A stretch of 64,000 nucleotides of DNA from Nocardia rhamnosiphila NBRC 108938 (GCF_000720425.1 NZ_JOAJ01000010.1:124001-188000), one strand, 5' to 3'; counted from the stretch's first letter, positions 16,807-25,262 are shown. The notes: generated by a model not told the origin, from the sequence alone. Numbers and translations: made by a program.

Positions 16807-17954
16807 GACTGGTATCCCAATCGTTTCGCGGCCAGGCCGGTGAGGATTTCGGTGGTACCGCCGCCGATCCCCAGGATCCGCATATCGCGGTACTGGCGTT
16901 CCACCTCGGATTCGCGCATATAGCCGAGTCCGCCGAACAGTTGCACGGCCTGGTTCGCCACCCATTCGCCGGATTCGACGGCGGTGTTCTTGGCGAAGCA
17001 GACCTCGGCGATCAGATCGGTCTCCCCGGCCGCGGCGCGAGCGGCGACATCCCGGGTGTAGACGCGGGCGATATCGACCCGGCGGGCCATCTCGGTGACG
17101 GTGTTCTGGACGGCTTGCCTGCTGATCAGCGGGCGGCCGAAGGTTTCCCGGTTACGCACCCAGTCAAGGGTCAGGTCCAGACAGCGCTGCGCGCTCGAAT
17201 ACGCCTGCACGGCAAGCCCGACCCGTTCACTGACGAATGCCGCGGCGATCTGCAGGAAACCGGAATTTTCCGGCCCCACCAGGTTCGACACCGGAACCCG
17301 GACGTCCTGGTAGGACAGTTCCGCGGTATCGGAAGCGCGCCAGCCCATCTTGTCCAGTTTGCGGCCCACCGTGAAACCGGGGGTGTCCTTCTCGACCACC
17401 AGCAGCGAAACCCCCGAAGCGCCCGGGCCGCCGGTGCGGACGGCGGTCACCACGAAATCGGCGCGGCAGCCGGAGGTGATGTAGGTCTTGGCGCCGTTGA
17501 CGATGTAGTGGTCGCCGTCGCGGCGGGCCGAGGTGGTCAGATGTCCCACATCGGAGCCGCCCCCGGGTTCGGTGATCGCCAGCGAGCCGATCTTGTCACC
17601 GGCCAAGGTCGGCAGCACCCAGCGGTCGAGCTGGGCGGGGTCGCCCGCGGCGATGAGGTGCGGTACCGCGATACCGCAGGTGAACAGCGAGGCGAACACT
17701 CCACCCGAGACCCCGGCGTAGTGCAGTTCCTCGCACACGACGGCACCGTCGATCCCGTCACCGCCCGCACCGCCCGCGGCTTCCGGGAACTGGATCCCGA
17801 GCAGGCCGAGTTCGCCTGCCTTCTTGTGCAGCTCCCGTGGAATCTCCCCGTCGCGTTCCCAATCGTCCTGGTAGGGCAGGATCTCGCGCTCGGCGAAAGC
17901 GCGCACGGTGGCGCGGAGTTCGCGACGCTCGGCGGTGTTCCAGACAGTACTCAA
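16803..17954 (-). CDS. fadE13: Acyl-CoA dehydrogenase
   Basis: A 383-residue acyl-CoA dehydrogenase. The N-terminal domain starts STVWNTAERRELRATVRAF; the FAD site is LAITEPGGGSDVGHL; the C-terminal bundle has VQLFGGLGYMRESEVERQYRDMRI, with the usual QxxGGxG and RDxR signatures. The only sensible start is TTG 17954, which overlaps the stop of the AtuA-like gene by four bases (TTGA) and leaves the family's first helix complete. Citronellyl-CoA-type dehydrogenase (AtuD) is the closest pathway analogue. Its own stop overlaps accD2. Confidence 0.87.
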   Translation of the reverse strand: MSTVWNTAERRELRATVRAFAEREILPYQDDWERDGEIPRELHKKAGELGLLGIQFPEAAGGAGGDGIDGAVVCEELHYAGVSGGVFASLFTCGIAVPHLIAAGDPAQLDRWVLPTLAGDKIGSLAITEPGGGSDVGHLTTSARRDGDHYIVNGAKTYITSGCRADFVVTAVRTGGPGASGVSLLVVEKDTPGFTVGRKLDKMGWRASDTAELSYQDVRVPVSNLVGPENSGFLQIAAAFVSERVGLAVQAYSSAQRCLDLTLDWVRNRETFGRPLISRQAVQNTVTEMARRVDIARVYTRDVAARAAAGETDLIAEVCFAKNTAVESGEWVANQAVQLFGGLGYMRESEVERQYRDMRILGIGGGTTEILTGLAAKRLGYQS

Positions 17955-19666
17955 GGCAGCAGCTCCAACGGTATGTCGAGATGACGGGACCGCAGCCATT
18001 CGCCGAGTCCCTTGGCCTGCGGATCGAATCGGGCCTGGTAGGCCACGCCTTCGCCGAGCAAACCGGAGATGAGGAAGTTGAGCGCCCGCAGATTCGGCAG
18101 CACCTGCCGGGTGATCTCCAGCGGGGCGGTTTCGGGCAGTAGTTCGCGTAGCCGCTCGACGGTGAGGGTATGCACCAGCCAGCGCCACTGGTCCTCGGTG
18201 CGCACCCAGACGCCGATATTCGCGTCACCGCCCTTGTCGCCGCTGCGGGCCAGCGCGATCTCGCCCAGCGGTACCCGTTTCGTGGGTGTGGGCGCAAGCG
18301 GTGCGGGGAGTTCGGGTTCCGGGACCTCGGTCAATTCGCGGGTCTGCGACGGGGCCCCCACCAGGACCTGGCATCCGGCCGGCGGGTGGGCGGTATGTGC
18401 GACCTCGGCGGCGTCGACGAACCCGGGCCGGTAGACGCCGTAGGGCGAACCGTTGCCGGGCGGGGCGGTGAAACTGCAGCCCGGGTAGCTGGCCAGCGCG
18501 AGTTCGACCGCGACGCCGGAGAACGCGCGACCCACCTTGTTCGGATCGGGGTCGCGGACCACACAGCGCAGCAGGGCGCTGGCCTGCTCCTCGGTGTCGG
18601 CGTCGGGGCGGTCCAGCCGGGCCAGGGTCCAGTCCAGTTCGGCCGGACGTTCGGGTAACCAGGACTCCAGCTGCCGCCGCGCCAGCTCGGCTTTCGCTTC
18701 GATATCGAGGCCGGTGAGGATGAATTCCATTTCGTTGCGGAATCCGCCGAGAGTGTTCAGCGAAACCTTCAGCGTCGGCGGCGGCGGTTCCCCCACGACG
18801 CCACGGATCGACACCCGGTCCGGACCGTCGGCGGCGAGTTCGACCGTATCGAGCCGGGCGGTGACATCGGGGCCGGCGTAGCGCGCGCCCTGGATCTCGT
18901 ACATGAGCTGGGCCGCGACGGTGTCCACGGTGACCGCGCCGCCGGTGCCCGCGTGTTTGGTGATGACGCTGCTACCGTCCACGCGGATCTCCGCGAGGGG
19001 GAATCCGGGGCGGCCGAGGTCGGGGAGTTCGCGGAAGAACGCGAAGTTGCCGCCGGTGGCCTGGGTACCGCATTCGATCACATGACCGGCCACCACCGCG
19101 CCGGCCAGCCGGTCGTAATCGGTACGTTGCCAGCCGAAATGGGCGGCGGCCGGACCCACCACCACCGACGCGTCGGTGACCCGGCCGGTGACCACCACAT
19201 CCGAGCCCGCGGCCAGGCATTCGGCGATACCCCAGGCCCCGAGATAGGCGTTGGCGGTGAGCGGGGAGCCGAGGCCGAGTTCGGCGGTGCGGCCGGTGAG
19301 ATCGTCGCCGTCCACATATCCGACCCGGACCTCCAGGCCGAGCCGGTCCGCCAGCTCGCCCACCTTCGCCGCCAGCGCGGCCGGATTCAGGCCACCGGCA
19401 TTGGTCACGATCTGCACATTGCGTTCCAGCGCGAGGCCGAGGCATTCCTCGAGCTGGCGCAGGAAGGTTTTGGCATAGCCGAGGCCGGCATCCTTCATCC
19501 GGTCGCGGCCCAGGATCAGCATGGTGAGTTCGGCGAGATAGTCACCGGTCAGCACATCGAGTTGCCCGCCCTCGAGCATTTCGCGCATCGCGCCGAACCG
19601 GTCGCCGTAGAACCCGGAACAGTTGCCGATCCGAATCAGGCCGGGATCGGCCGCCAGACCACCCAT
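17951..19666 (-). CDS. AtuA-like (DUF1446) protein, first gene of acyl-CoA operon
   Basis: A 571-residue protein with the two-part DUF1446 architecture. The N-terminal part has IRIGNCSGFYGDRFGAM, GDYLAELTMLILGRDRM, NAGGLNPAALA and VTGRVTDASVVVGPAA; a separate C-terminal AtuA-like domain begins near residue 460 with ALARSGDKGGDANIGVWV. AtuA is required for acyclic terpene (citronellol/geraniol) use in Pseudomonas but its reaction is unknown. M. tuberculosis Rv0976c occupies the same position. It leads the operon; the promoter and a TetR-type palindrome lie about 100 bases upstream. Confidence 0.85.
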   Translation of the reverse strand: MGGLAADPGLIRIGNCSGFYGDRFGAMREMLEGGQLDVLTGDYLAELTMLILGRDRMKDAGLGYAKTFLRQLEECLGLALERNVQIVTNAGGLNPAALAAKVGELADRLGLEVRVGYVDGDDLTGRTAELGLGSPLTANAYLGAWGIAECLAAGSDVVVTGRVTDASVVVGPAAAHFGWQRTDYDRLAGAVVAGHVIECGTQATGGNFAFFRELPDLGRPGFPLAEIRVDGSSVITKHAGTGGAVTVDTVAAQLMYEIQGARYAGPDVTARLDTVELAADGPDRVSIRGVVGEPPPPTLKVSLNTLGGFRNEMEFILTGLDIEAKAELARRQLESWLPERPAELDWTLARLDRPDADTEEQASALLRCVVRDPDPNKVGRAFSGVAVELALASYPGCSFTAPPGNGSPYGVYRPGFVDAAEVAHTAHPPAGCQVLVGAPSQTRELTEVPEPELPAPLAPTPTKRVPLGEIALARSGDKGGDANIGVWVRTEDQWRWLVHTLTVERLRELLPETAPLEITRQVLPNLRALNFLISGLLGEGVAYQARFDPQAKGLGEWLRSRHLDIPLELLP

Positions 19667-19766
19667 CAGCGGTTTCGCCTCCTACCGCGGCACCGGGCGG
19701 GGTCGCCGATAGGCGCCCGTGGCTGTCCGCGTACCGCCCCAGCATCACAGGCGGTGGCTAAAAAAT

Positions 19767-19782
19767 CAAGCACGCGTGCTTG
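19767..19782. promoter_or_regulatory. Perfect 16-bp palindrome, probable TetR operator of the acyl-CoA operon
   Basis: CAAGCACGCGTGCTTG is a perfect inverted repeat in an AT-rich context, about 100 bases upstream of the AtuA-like start. On the minus strand it directly follows a -35-like TTAACA, so a bound repressor would block the operon promoter. Size and symmetry fit a TetR dimer; the operon-terminal TetR (10527-11132) is the best candidate ligand-responsive repressor. Confidence 0.65.
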
Positions 19783-19849
19783 TTAATATTCCGGACTCCG
19801 GACCTGGCCCCGAGCAGCGCCGATGGCGGTTCTCGGGAGATTCGGCACG

Positions 19850-20190
19850 CCCTCAGGGCCACCCGGCAAGCGCACCCTCGGCGGTGGCACGGCGGCAGAC
19901 CGCGAGCACACCCGATCGGACCTTCACCGCGACCACAGCGGCGCACCCCGGTGAGCAGGTGCAGCTGGACGCCACCCGCTGGAGGTGATGGCGGTGAGGG
20001 ACGACGGCGTGATCGGCCGCGCCGAGCCGGCGATATCGCCACGCACACCATCTGCGCTGGAGTGCTGCGGCCGGTCGGGGCGGAAGCGGTCGATGCGGCG
20101 CTGCTGCCGACGCAGTCCATGGTCCCGGAGCCGATGCGGCCGGGCCGGGATCAAGCCCGTACCGCTCTCTTCGGAGCAGCGCAGACGGGA
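19850..20190 (+). pseudogene. Decayed rve-type (DDE) transposase fragment
   Basis: Three frames each carry a piece of one protein in the right order. TATTAAHPGEQVQLDAT ends near 19980, VRDDGVIGRAEPAI follows near 19990-20035, then IATHTICAGVLRPVGAEAVD and MVPEPMRPG from about 20036 to 20150. Together they match the integrase-core region of Mu/Tn552-like transposases, where the first catalytic Asp lies in the VQLD strand and the second in the D.ATRTI strand. At least two frameshifts and loss of both ends make it a remnant. It abuts the stop of the MFS gene of the low-GC peptide operon, so it marks an insertion edge. Confidence 0.6.
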
Positions 20191-20191
20191 G

Positions 20192-21445
20192 TCAGCGCTG
20201 GAGTATTCGCTCGTGGTCGGCGGGTTCATCGGCGGCGGGGGCACGCCACAACCCGGCGATAGTGGTCGAAATCCCCGGCACGACGAGACCGGCGATCCCA
20301 ACTGTCACGGCAATCCGAACGCCGAGGAACATGGCGAGAACGCCCCCCAGAGCAGCGCCGATCGGCGCGCCGACAGCGGCGGTCCATCGCACGGAGGCAC
20401 TGAGTCGCGCCAAGAGTTCCGGCGGAGTTATCGACTGTCTGAGCGTCCTTTGAAGGACGTTGTAGGAAACCAGGCACAGAGAAACCAGGGCGGTACTCGC
20501 CGTTACCAGGACGACCCGGGGGAATCCACCGACCGGAATCAGCGCGATCAGGTACGCCGGGCAGAAGGTCCACGACAAGAGCACTATTGTCCGCGAGTCG
20601 CCGATGCGTCTGCCCAGAAACAGTGCAACCGGACCGCCGAGGAGCCCCCCGACCGCCCCGATACCACCGACCGTGCCCACTACCCCCGGACTCCACCCGA
20701 GTTCGTCGAGCAGGTACAGCAGCCACAGGGCAGAGATGAAGGCCAAGAAAAAATTCGCCGACATGTTGGCCAGAGCGAGGCCGCGCAGTATCCGGTCCTT
20801 GCCGACGAAGCGCAGGCCTTCGACCACCAGGCGGTGAACATTCGCACGGTGCAACCGTTCGGGCACTTCCTCAGCCGTCCGGCAGACGAGAACCACCCCT
20901 ATCAGCACACAGATCATCGCGACCCCGGCAAGGATCGTGGCCGTGCCACCCGCGACGAGAAATATCCAGCTACCGATCACCGGTGCAGCAACTTGTGCGA
21001 AGGCGTCGGATACACCGAATTTCGCATTGGCGGAGCGCAGTCCGGTCCTGTTCGTGAGCAATGGAGCCACGGCCTGGAATGCGACACCGTTGACGGTCCG
21101 AGCCGCTTCGCTCAGGAAGACCGTCGCGACCAGGATCCAGATCGAGCTTCCCAGCAGCGTACCGAGCCCGATTGCCGCACACCAGATAGCCACTTCGGCG
21201 GTGTTCGACCACAGCATGGAGCGCCATCGGCCCAGCCTCTCGACGTATGCCCCCGCGTGGAGCGTGAACAGCACCCGGGGCACAAGCGACGCAACGGTTA
21301 TCGCCGCCATTTCCGCTGGTCCGGCATCGAGTGCTGCCACCGCTATCAACCCGACACAGAAAGGGAGCAAACCGGCGCCCAACGCGCCCAGTGTCTGACC
21401 GGCCCAGAAGGTGTTCAAACGCGCCCTGTCAGCAAATACAGCCAT
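20192..21445 (-). CDS. Major facilitator superfamily exporter
   Basis: A 417-residue transporter with about eleven to twelve hydrophobic helices. GLRSANAKFGVSDAFAQVAAPVIGSW between helices 4 and 5 is typical of the MFS_3-type drug and metabolite exporters. Start ATG 21445 (MAVFADRARLNTFWAGQ) lies two bases after the stop of the HTTM-like gene. It is the last gene of a five-gene unit that begins with a micropeptide, so export of the modified peptide, or self-resistance, is the natural inference. Substrate unknown. Confidence 0.8.
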   Translation of the reverse strand: MAVFADRARLNTFWAGQTLGALGAGLLPFCVGLIAVAALDAGPAEMAAITVASLVPRVLFTLHAGAYVERLGRWRSMLWSNTAEVAIWCAAIGLGTLLGSSIWILVATVFLSEAARTVNGVAFQAVAPLLTNRTGLRSANAKFGVSDAFAQVAAPVIGSWIFLVAGGTATILAGVAMICVLIGVVLVCRTAEEVPERLHRANVHRLVVEGLRFVGKDRILRGLALANMSANFFLAFISALWLLYLLDELGWSPGVVGTVGGIGAVGGLLGGPVALFLGRRIGDSRTIVLLSWTFCPAYLIALIPVGGFPRVVLVTASTALVSLCLVSYNVLQRTLRQSITPPELLARLSASVRWTAAVGAPIGAALGGVLAMFLGVRIAVTVGIAGLVVPGISTTIAGLWRAPAADEPADHERILQR

Positions 21446-21447
21446 AG

Positions 21448-22323
21448 TCACAGCCCGAGAGCTCCGGATACGTTGATGATCGAGACATACGACGCCAAGG
21501 TCACGATAGAAAAGGATGCGAGGGTCCCCGGGAAAAGCAGGAAGAAAGCGCCGTGCAGGACCATACCCGCTCCTATCGCGAAAGCTTGAGTACAGGAGAA
21601 CATCAGACCGATCGGTATCAATATCTCCATCGACAGAACAGTCGATGTTAGCAGCATCGGCATCGGAGAGCCGGGCTCCAGATTCGCGAAATACTTCCGC
21701 CACGAGGCCGGCAGCGCGGAATCGTGGTGTCGGCGATGCTCGGTCTCACTCTCCAAGAAATTCAATGTGGCGACTATAACATTGCCGGACACAAAGCTAC
21801 GGTTCGCTTTGCGGCGAACACCGCCCCAGTACAGCGATAGCAACAACATCCCGGCCATGGATAAGCCGAGACTCGGACTGCCTTCCGCATACCGGAACGG
21901 AACCGTCGATTCGTATGACAATAGATGCAATACACCCCCCTCCGCGACCGGGGAGAACAACAGTGATACCGACAGCAAGACGAAAAATGCGCTGTGGAAG
22001 TTGAAGTACAGGCGCGTTTCGAGGAACGTTATCGCTGCGACGATGATCAAGGCCACTCGTGGGGCCTGGCCGAAGATCAGAGCAGATGCCGCGACCATAC
22101 GGGTTATGAACATCAGCTGGTAGGCGGTTGCACCGGGGAGAAACCTCCGGATTCGGGCCGGGCGTCCTGCGCGGACCCGGAAGTACAGGTAGCTGATCGG
22201 GCGATACGCGAACAGGTAACCACGCTTTATGTGAACGCATGCCTCGATGAACAAACCGACTCCGAGCAATATCGAGAGTAAGGTGCTCGCCAGGACAGGA
22301 TCATCACGGACCGAATCCAGCAC
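21448..22323 (-). CDS. HTTM-like (SdpB/VKGC-type) integral membrane protein
   Basis: A 291-residue membrane protein with six or seven helices. SYLYFRVRAGRPARIRRF after helix 1, ALIIVAAITFLETRLYFNFHSAFFVLLSVSLLFSP, and the later RHHDSALPASWRKYFANLEPG are reminiscent of HTTM proteins, the family that includes vitamin-K gamma-carboxylase homologues and the SdpB protein of the SDP killing-factor system. Similarity is by topology and local motifs only. It lies two bases after the small membrane protein and two bases before the MFS gene. A peptide-maturation role is inferred from this context. Confidence 0.6.
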   Translation of the reverse strand: MLDSVRDDPVLASTLLSILLGVGLFIEACVHIKRGYLFAYRPISYLYFRVRAGRPARIRRFLPGATAYQLMFITRMVAASALIFGQAPRVALIIVAAITFLETRLYFNFHSAFFVLLSVSLLFSPVAEGGVLHLLSYESTVPFRYAEGSPSLGLSMAGMLLLSLYWGGVRRKANRSFVSGNVIVATLNFLESETEHRRHHDSALPASWRKYFANLEPGSPMPMLLTSTVLSMEILIPIGLMFSCTQAFAIGAGMVLHGAFFLLFPGTLASFSIVTLASYVSIINVSGALGL

Positions 22324-22325
22324 GG

Positions 22326-22658
22326 CTACTTCACCAACTCAGAATCCACGACGCGGTGACGGACTGTCACGAAATCGGTCCGATTGACGATCGTTCCACA
22401 TAGATCTCGTAACCCGTGCACTTTCGTCACATATATCAATAAGAATTCTGCCTCCGACAACGACAGTCCCAGCTTGGTATGCGGGATATACCTCCAGCAG
22501 TCGAACCGGCGACCGGCGCCGTCGTGTAAAAAGAATTGCGTGTGCGTAACCCCCGCAAACATATGCCAAGAAGCGAAGTTGGGTCTCGGCGATACAGAGG
22601 ACCACAACAGATAAGCACCCCAGATCAGTAATAGACCCGTCTGCCACCTTTCAGGCAT
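22326..22658 (-). CDS. Small membrane-anchored partner protein (SdpA-like layout)
   Basis: A 110-residue protein with one N-terminal membrane helix (GLLLIWGAYLLWSS), followed by a compact domain beginning FASWHMFAGVTHTQFFLHDGAG and DCWRYIPH. Single-helix proteins with a W-x-F element placed beside an HTTM-type protein are seen in SdpA/SdpB-like pairs; this one is shorter than SdpA. No signal cleavage site is evident. It follows the TPR gene by six bases, after GGGGAGTAGTAGGTC, and precedes the HTTM-like gene by two. Low GC. Function unknown. Confidence 0.55.
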   Translation of the reverse strand: MPERWQTGLLLIWGAYLLWSSVSPRPNFASWHMFAGVTHTQFFLHDGAGRRFDCWRYIPHTKLGLSLSEAEFLLIYVTKVHGLRDLCGTIVNRTDFVTVRHRVVDSELVK

Positions 22659-22664
22659 GACCTA

Positions 22665-25004
22665 CTACTCCCCTCGCTTCTGCCCCGCAAGGGCCGAAGC
22701 CGCCCAGCTGTGCAGATAGGTGTCCGATTGCTCTCGCGCTATCGACATGATGTTGCGGTAGTTCGATACTCCGGCCGGTTGCAACTGGACGGATCGCAGA
22801 TAACGGTCGATAGCGCCCGCATGGTCACCGGCGAGATGACGTGCTCGTCCCGCGCGGAACCAGGAGAGAGCACCGTGCGGAACCGCGATGGCAGCCGCCC
22901 GGTCGAAGTAGCCGGACGCGGTCTCGAAGTCGGATCTACGCTGGTACAGATCTCCCACCTGCAGAAGGACCTTGCTGTCGAGGGGATCGACCGCGGATGC
23001 GCGCTCCATGTATTCGATGGCTTCGTCGGCGCAGCCGATCGCCTGATAGGTTCTCGACGCGGATTCGTACGCGGGGATAAGATTCTCGCGCCGCAAGATC
23101 ACCTCCTGATCACTGCCCGGTTCGGCCGCATGCGCATGGTCGAGAACGAGTTGGAACTCGCGCACCAACGCATCATGATCGCCGGTCAGGTAGGGCAGGA
23201 ATGTGGCCGCGCGCCAGTATCTACTGGTCATGAGATGAGATTCGAAGTCGGAAACCTCGTCCCTGCTCGTGTATCGAGCAAGGTACATGCACCCGTTGTC
23301 CCGCCACTGCTCGACGCCCTGTACATCTTTCCGGCGAGCCGATTGCACCATTCCGTACACGGACAGATTCAACAGCATGCGAAGAATGCGCGGATCGGAA
23401 TTCGCCCCCTGCACCGTTGCGGAAAGTTCCTCGCCGAGGGACGAACGATACGAACCCGGTTCATCCGTCAGATTGACGACGTAGTGACGCAGAACGTGTA
23501 GATAGAATTCGTCCGGTGACAAGGGCCGATCCTCATACAGCAGGCCCTCGACGGCCTCCCTGGCTTCGGTGAAGAATCCCAACGCGGTGATCAACTTGAT
23601 CACCTTGGCCCGGGTGGCGGCCGGCAGTCCGGCCAGCCCGGACCACATCTCGAACACGTGTCGGCAGCCATCGTTCGGAGAGTTCCGCCACTCGACGAGG
23701 CCTTCGGCCGCGCCTTCACCGAGTTGCTGTCCATGCATCGAACTGCGGAGCTCTTCGCGAAAACCGAGCACCATCGCACGCTGTAGAGTCACGCTACCGA
23801 AGTATTCGACATGCTCGCTCTCGAGGTACCTGTACAGCATCAACGGCGCATGGCACAGTAGCGGCGCATCGATGCCCGGAGGGCGGATCTCGAGGAACGG
23901 CCGATACCTGGCCGCGATACGCGCGCACGAGCCGGGTTCGTATGACTCGCTATCAGTGTGCGAAGGAAAAATGGGAAGCTCCTTGAAACGATAGTTGCGT
24001 TGGAGCGCGCCCTCCGGGCTCGCCATCCGGCGGGCGTATCGACGTTCCAGGACCCCGAGGGCCGCCGCAGACGCCAGATATTTGCGCGCGGTGTGTACTT
24101 CGCGCCGGTGGGCGACGGCGTACAACAAATGCGACCGTGCGCACCACGGGTCCAGCCGCAATGCGAGCGAGGAAGCGAGACGCGCCACTGGCTCTTCCTT
24201 TTTCCGGAGGCCGATAATGGTAGCCCGGTCCACGAATCGCCTGGCCGCTTCCAACTCCAAGAATTGTTCGGGCGCCAATACCTCTATTTCGGCGAACCGG
24301 ATCGATCCGGCGAGCTCTTCGACAGCTGCGATCACAGTACGCATATCATTCGAGAGCTCACAGAAATATCGGTTCAGCCTGATACGCGCGATTCGAGCTG
24401 CCACAACATCGGTTTCTGCGATGCCCTCGGTTATTTCAGAGGCACGTCGCAGCATTCGATCGAGATCCTGCCACGATGCCTGCACATATGCGTATCGCAT
24501 ACTCACCATATGAAACATGAATTCCACGGCCGGTGATCGCCAATGTCGATTCGATGAGCCCGCCTCGAACGGAATGACGGAATCCGCTGTCCGTGCCATA
24601 CCTCGGAGCAATACCGCCTCTTCACAGTCGGGTTGCAGGCGTAGAACCTCCTCGATCGCCCGTGTGGCTTTCGGTGTGATCCCGGCTTGCAAATACAGTC
24701 TTGCCAGCCATAACCGGGAACGAACATCTCCCGCCTGCTCTGCGGCCGCTATGCGTCGAGAAACCGGCGAACCGTTGTTCAGGGCGAACTGCCCCATCTG
24801 TACGATCCCATGCTCAGCGAGTGCCGGCCGGAGCGCAGGCGGTGGCAGCATCGAAGGGCCCCATACCTGATGTTCGTCGACGCACAACCAGTAGTCGACA
24901 GCTGCCGACTGGATGGAACGGTGATCGATAACCGACAGATTTTCGCGTGGCCGACCAAATGATACGAAGGCCTGTGTGGCGCTGTCCATGTGCAGTTGAG
25001 ACAT
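22665..25004 (-). CDS. Large TPR-containing protein of the micropeptide operon
   Basis: A 779-residue protein. Residues about 100-140 (RLYLQAGITPKATRAIEEVLRL) and 640-760 (DEAIEYMERASAVDPLDSKVL, RRSDFETASGYFDRAAAIA, GDHAGAIDRYLRSVQL) form tetratricopeptide repeats. The long middle part (150-600) is helical and matches no enzyme I recognise; it has no HExxH or kinase motif. ATG 25004 is chosen because GGAG sits eight bases upstream; an ATG at 25019 and an open frame up to 25178 are alternatives. TPR proteins bind peptides, so a scaffold for the micropeptide precursor or a maturation enzyme with a novel core are the main options. Confidence 0.65.
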   Translation of the reverse strand: MSQLHMDSATQAFVSFGRPRENLSVIDHRSIQSAAVDYWLCVDEHQVWGPSMLPPPALRPALAEHGIVQMGQFALNNGSPVSRRIAAAEQAGDVRSRLWLARLYLQAGITPKATRAIEEVLRLQPDCEEAVLLRGMARTADSVIPFEAGSSNRHWRSPAVEFMFHMVSMRYAYVQASWQDLDRMLRRASEITEGIAETDVVAARIARIRLNRYFCELSNDMRTVIAAVEELAGSIRFAEIEVLAPEQFLELEAARRFVDRATIIGLRKKEEPVARLASSLALRLDPWCARSHLLYAVAHRREVHTARKYLASAAALGVLERRYARRMASPEGALQRNYRFKELPIFPSHTDSESYEPGSCARIAARYRPFLEIRPPGIDAPLLCHAPLMLYRYLESEHVEYFGSVTLQRAMVLGFREELRSSMHGQQLGEGAAEGLVEWRNSPNDGCRHVFEMWSGLAGLPAATRAKVIKLITALGFFTEAREAVEGLLYEDRPLSPDEFYLHVLRHYVVNLTDEPGSYRSSLGEELSATVQGANSDPRILRMLLNLSVYGMVQSARRKDVQGVEQWRDNGCMYLARYTSRDEVSDFESHLMTSRYWRAATFLPYLTGDHDALVREFQLVLDHAHAAEPGSDQEVILRRENLIPAYESASRTYQAIGCADEAIEYMERASAVDPLDSKVLLQVGDLYQRRSDFETASGYFDRAAAIAVPHGALSWFRAGRARHLAGDHAGAIDRYLRSVQLQPAGVSNYRNIMSIAREQSDTYLHSWAASALAGQKRGE

Positions 25005-25069
25005 TTCCGGTTTCTCCATGGAGGCAGGCAGTGGCGCGATCCCGTACGGAAACGCGCCACTGCCCGAGG

Positions 25070-25150
25070 TCAGTCGAGGAACACCGTCGGCACCGGACGC
25101 GGCCCCGAGCTGAGTTCGTAGATATCCACCGGAGTTTCTGCGGTCTGCAA
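25070..25150 (-). CDS. 26-residue micropeptide, candidate RiPP-like precursor
   Basis: A short reading frame from TTG 25150 to TGA at 25072-25070, encoding MQTAETPVDIYEL followed by SSGPRPVPTVFLD. Support comes from an almost perfect 16S-complementary ribosome site (AGAAAGGGGGTGATTG) ending three bases before the start. The gene is first in a tight co-directional operon, and 65 bases separate its stop from the TPR gene. GTG 25159 would give a 29-residue form but lies inside the ribosome site. The peptide has an acidic N-terminal half and a Pro/Ser-rich tail with no Cys, so lanthionine or disulfide chemistry is excluded. It could be a peptide natural-product precursor, a signal, or a leader peptide. 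Confidence 0.55.
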   Translation of the reverse strand: MQTAETPVDIYELSSGPRPVPTVFLD

Positions 25151-25152
25151 AG

Positions 25153-25168
25153 CAATCACCCCCTTTCT
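25153..25168 (-). promoter_or_regulatory. Near-perfect extended Shine-Dalgarno of the micropeptide
   Basis: On the minus strand AGAAAGGGGGTGATTG pairs with the 3' end of 16S rRNA over about 13 of 14 positions (consensus AGAAAGGAGGTGAT). Such an extended site is rare and implies heavy translation of the 26-residue frame. It also decides the TTG start, which is correctly spaced, over the GTG inside the site. Confidence 0.6.
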
Positions 25169-25199
25169 CAGAATTCATGCGTCACCGGACGCGATTGGA

Positions 25200-25228
25200 A
25201 CGCTAACTGGTTTCTCGAAGAATCGCAA
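25200..25228 (-). promoter_or_regulatory. Putative sigma-A promoter of the micropeptide operon
   Basis: Minus-strand TTGCGA (25228-25223), a 17-base spacer, then TAGCGT (25205-25200). Both fit actinobacterial housekeeping consensus reasonably and the spacing is ideal. Transcription would begin near 25193, leaving a leader of about 43 bases before the TTG start. Confidence 0.45.
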
Positions 25229-25262
25229 GCTTCAAACCGCACAGATTTTTCAAATCCGACCC

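Noticed and set aside
12026..19786. Long plus-strand open frames across the acyl-CoA operon and carboxylase genes
   Set aside because: They are antisense shadows typical of GC-rich DNA: Gly/Arg/His-rich, without motifs or ribosome sites, opposite well-identified enzymes.
19985..21589. 534-codon plus-strand frame opposite the MFS gene
   Set aside because: Only its first part coincides with transposase remnants; the remainder is Arg/Gln-rich antisense of a clear transporter.
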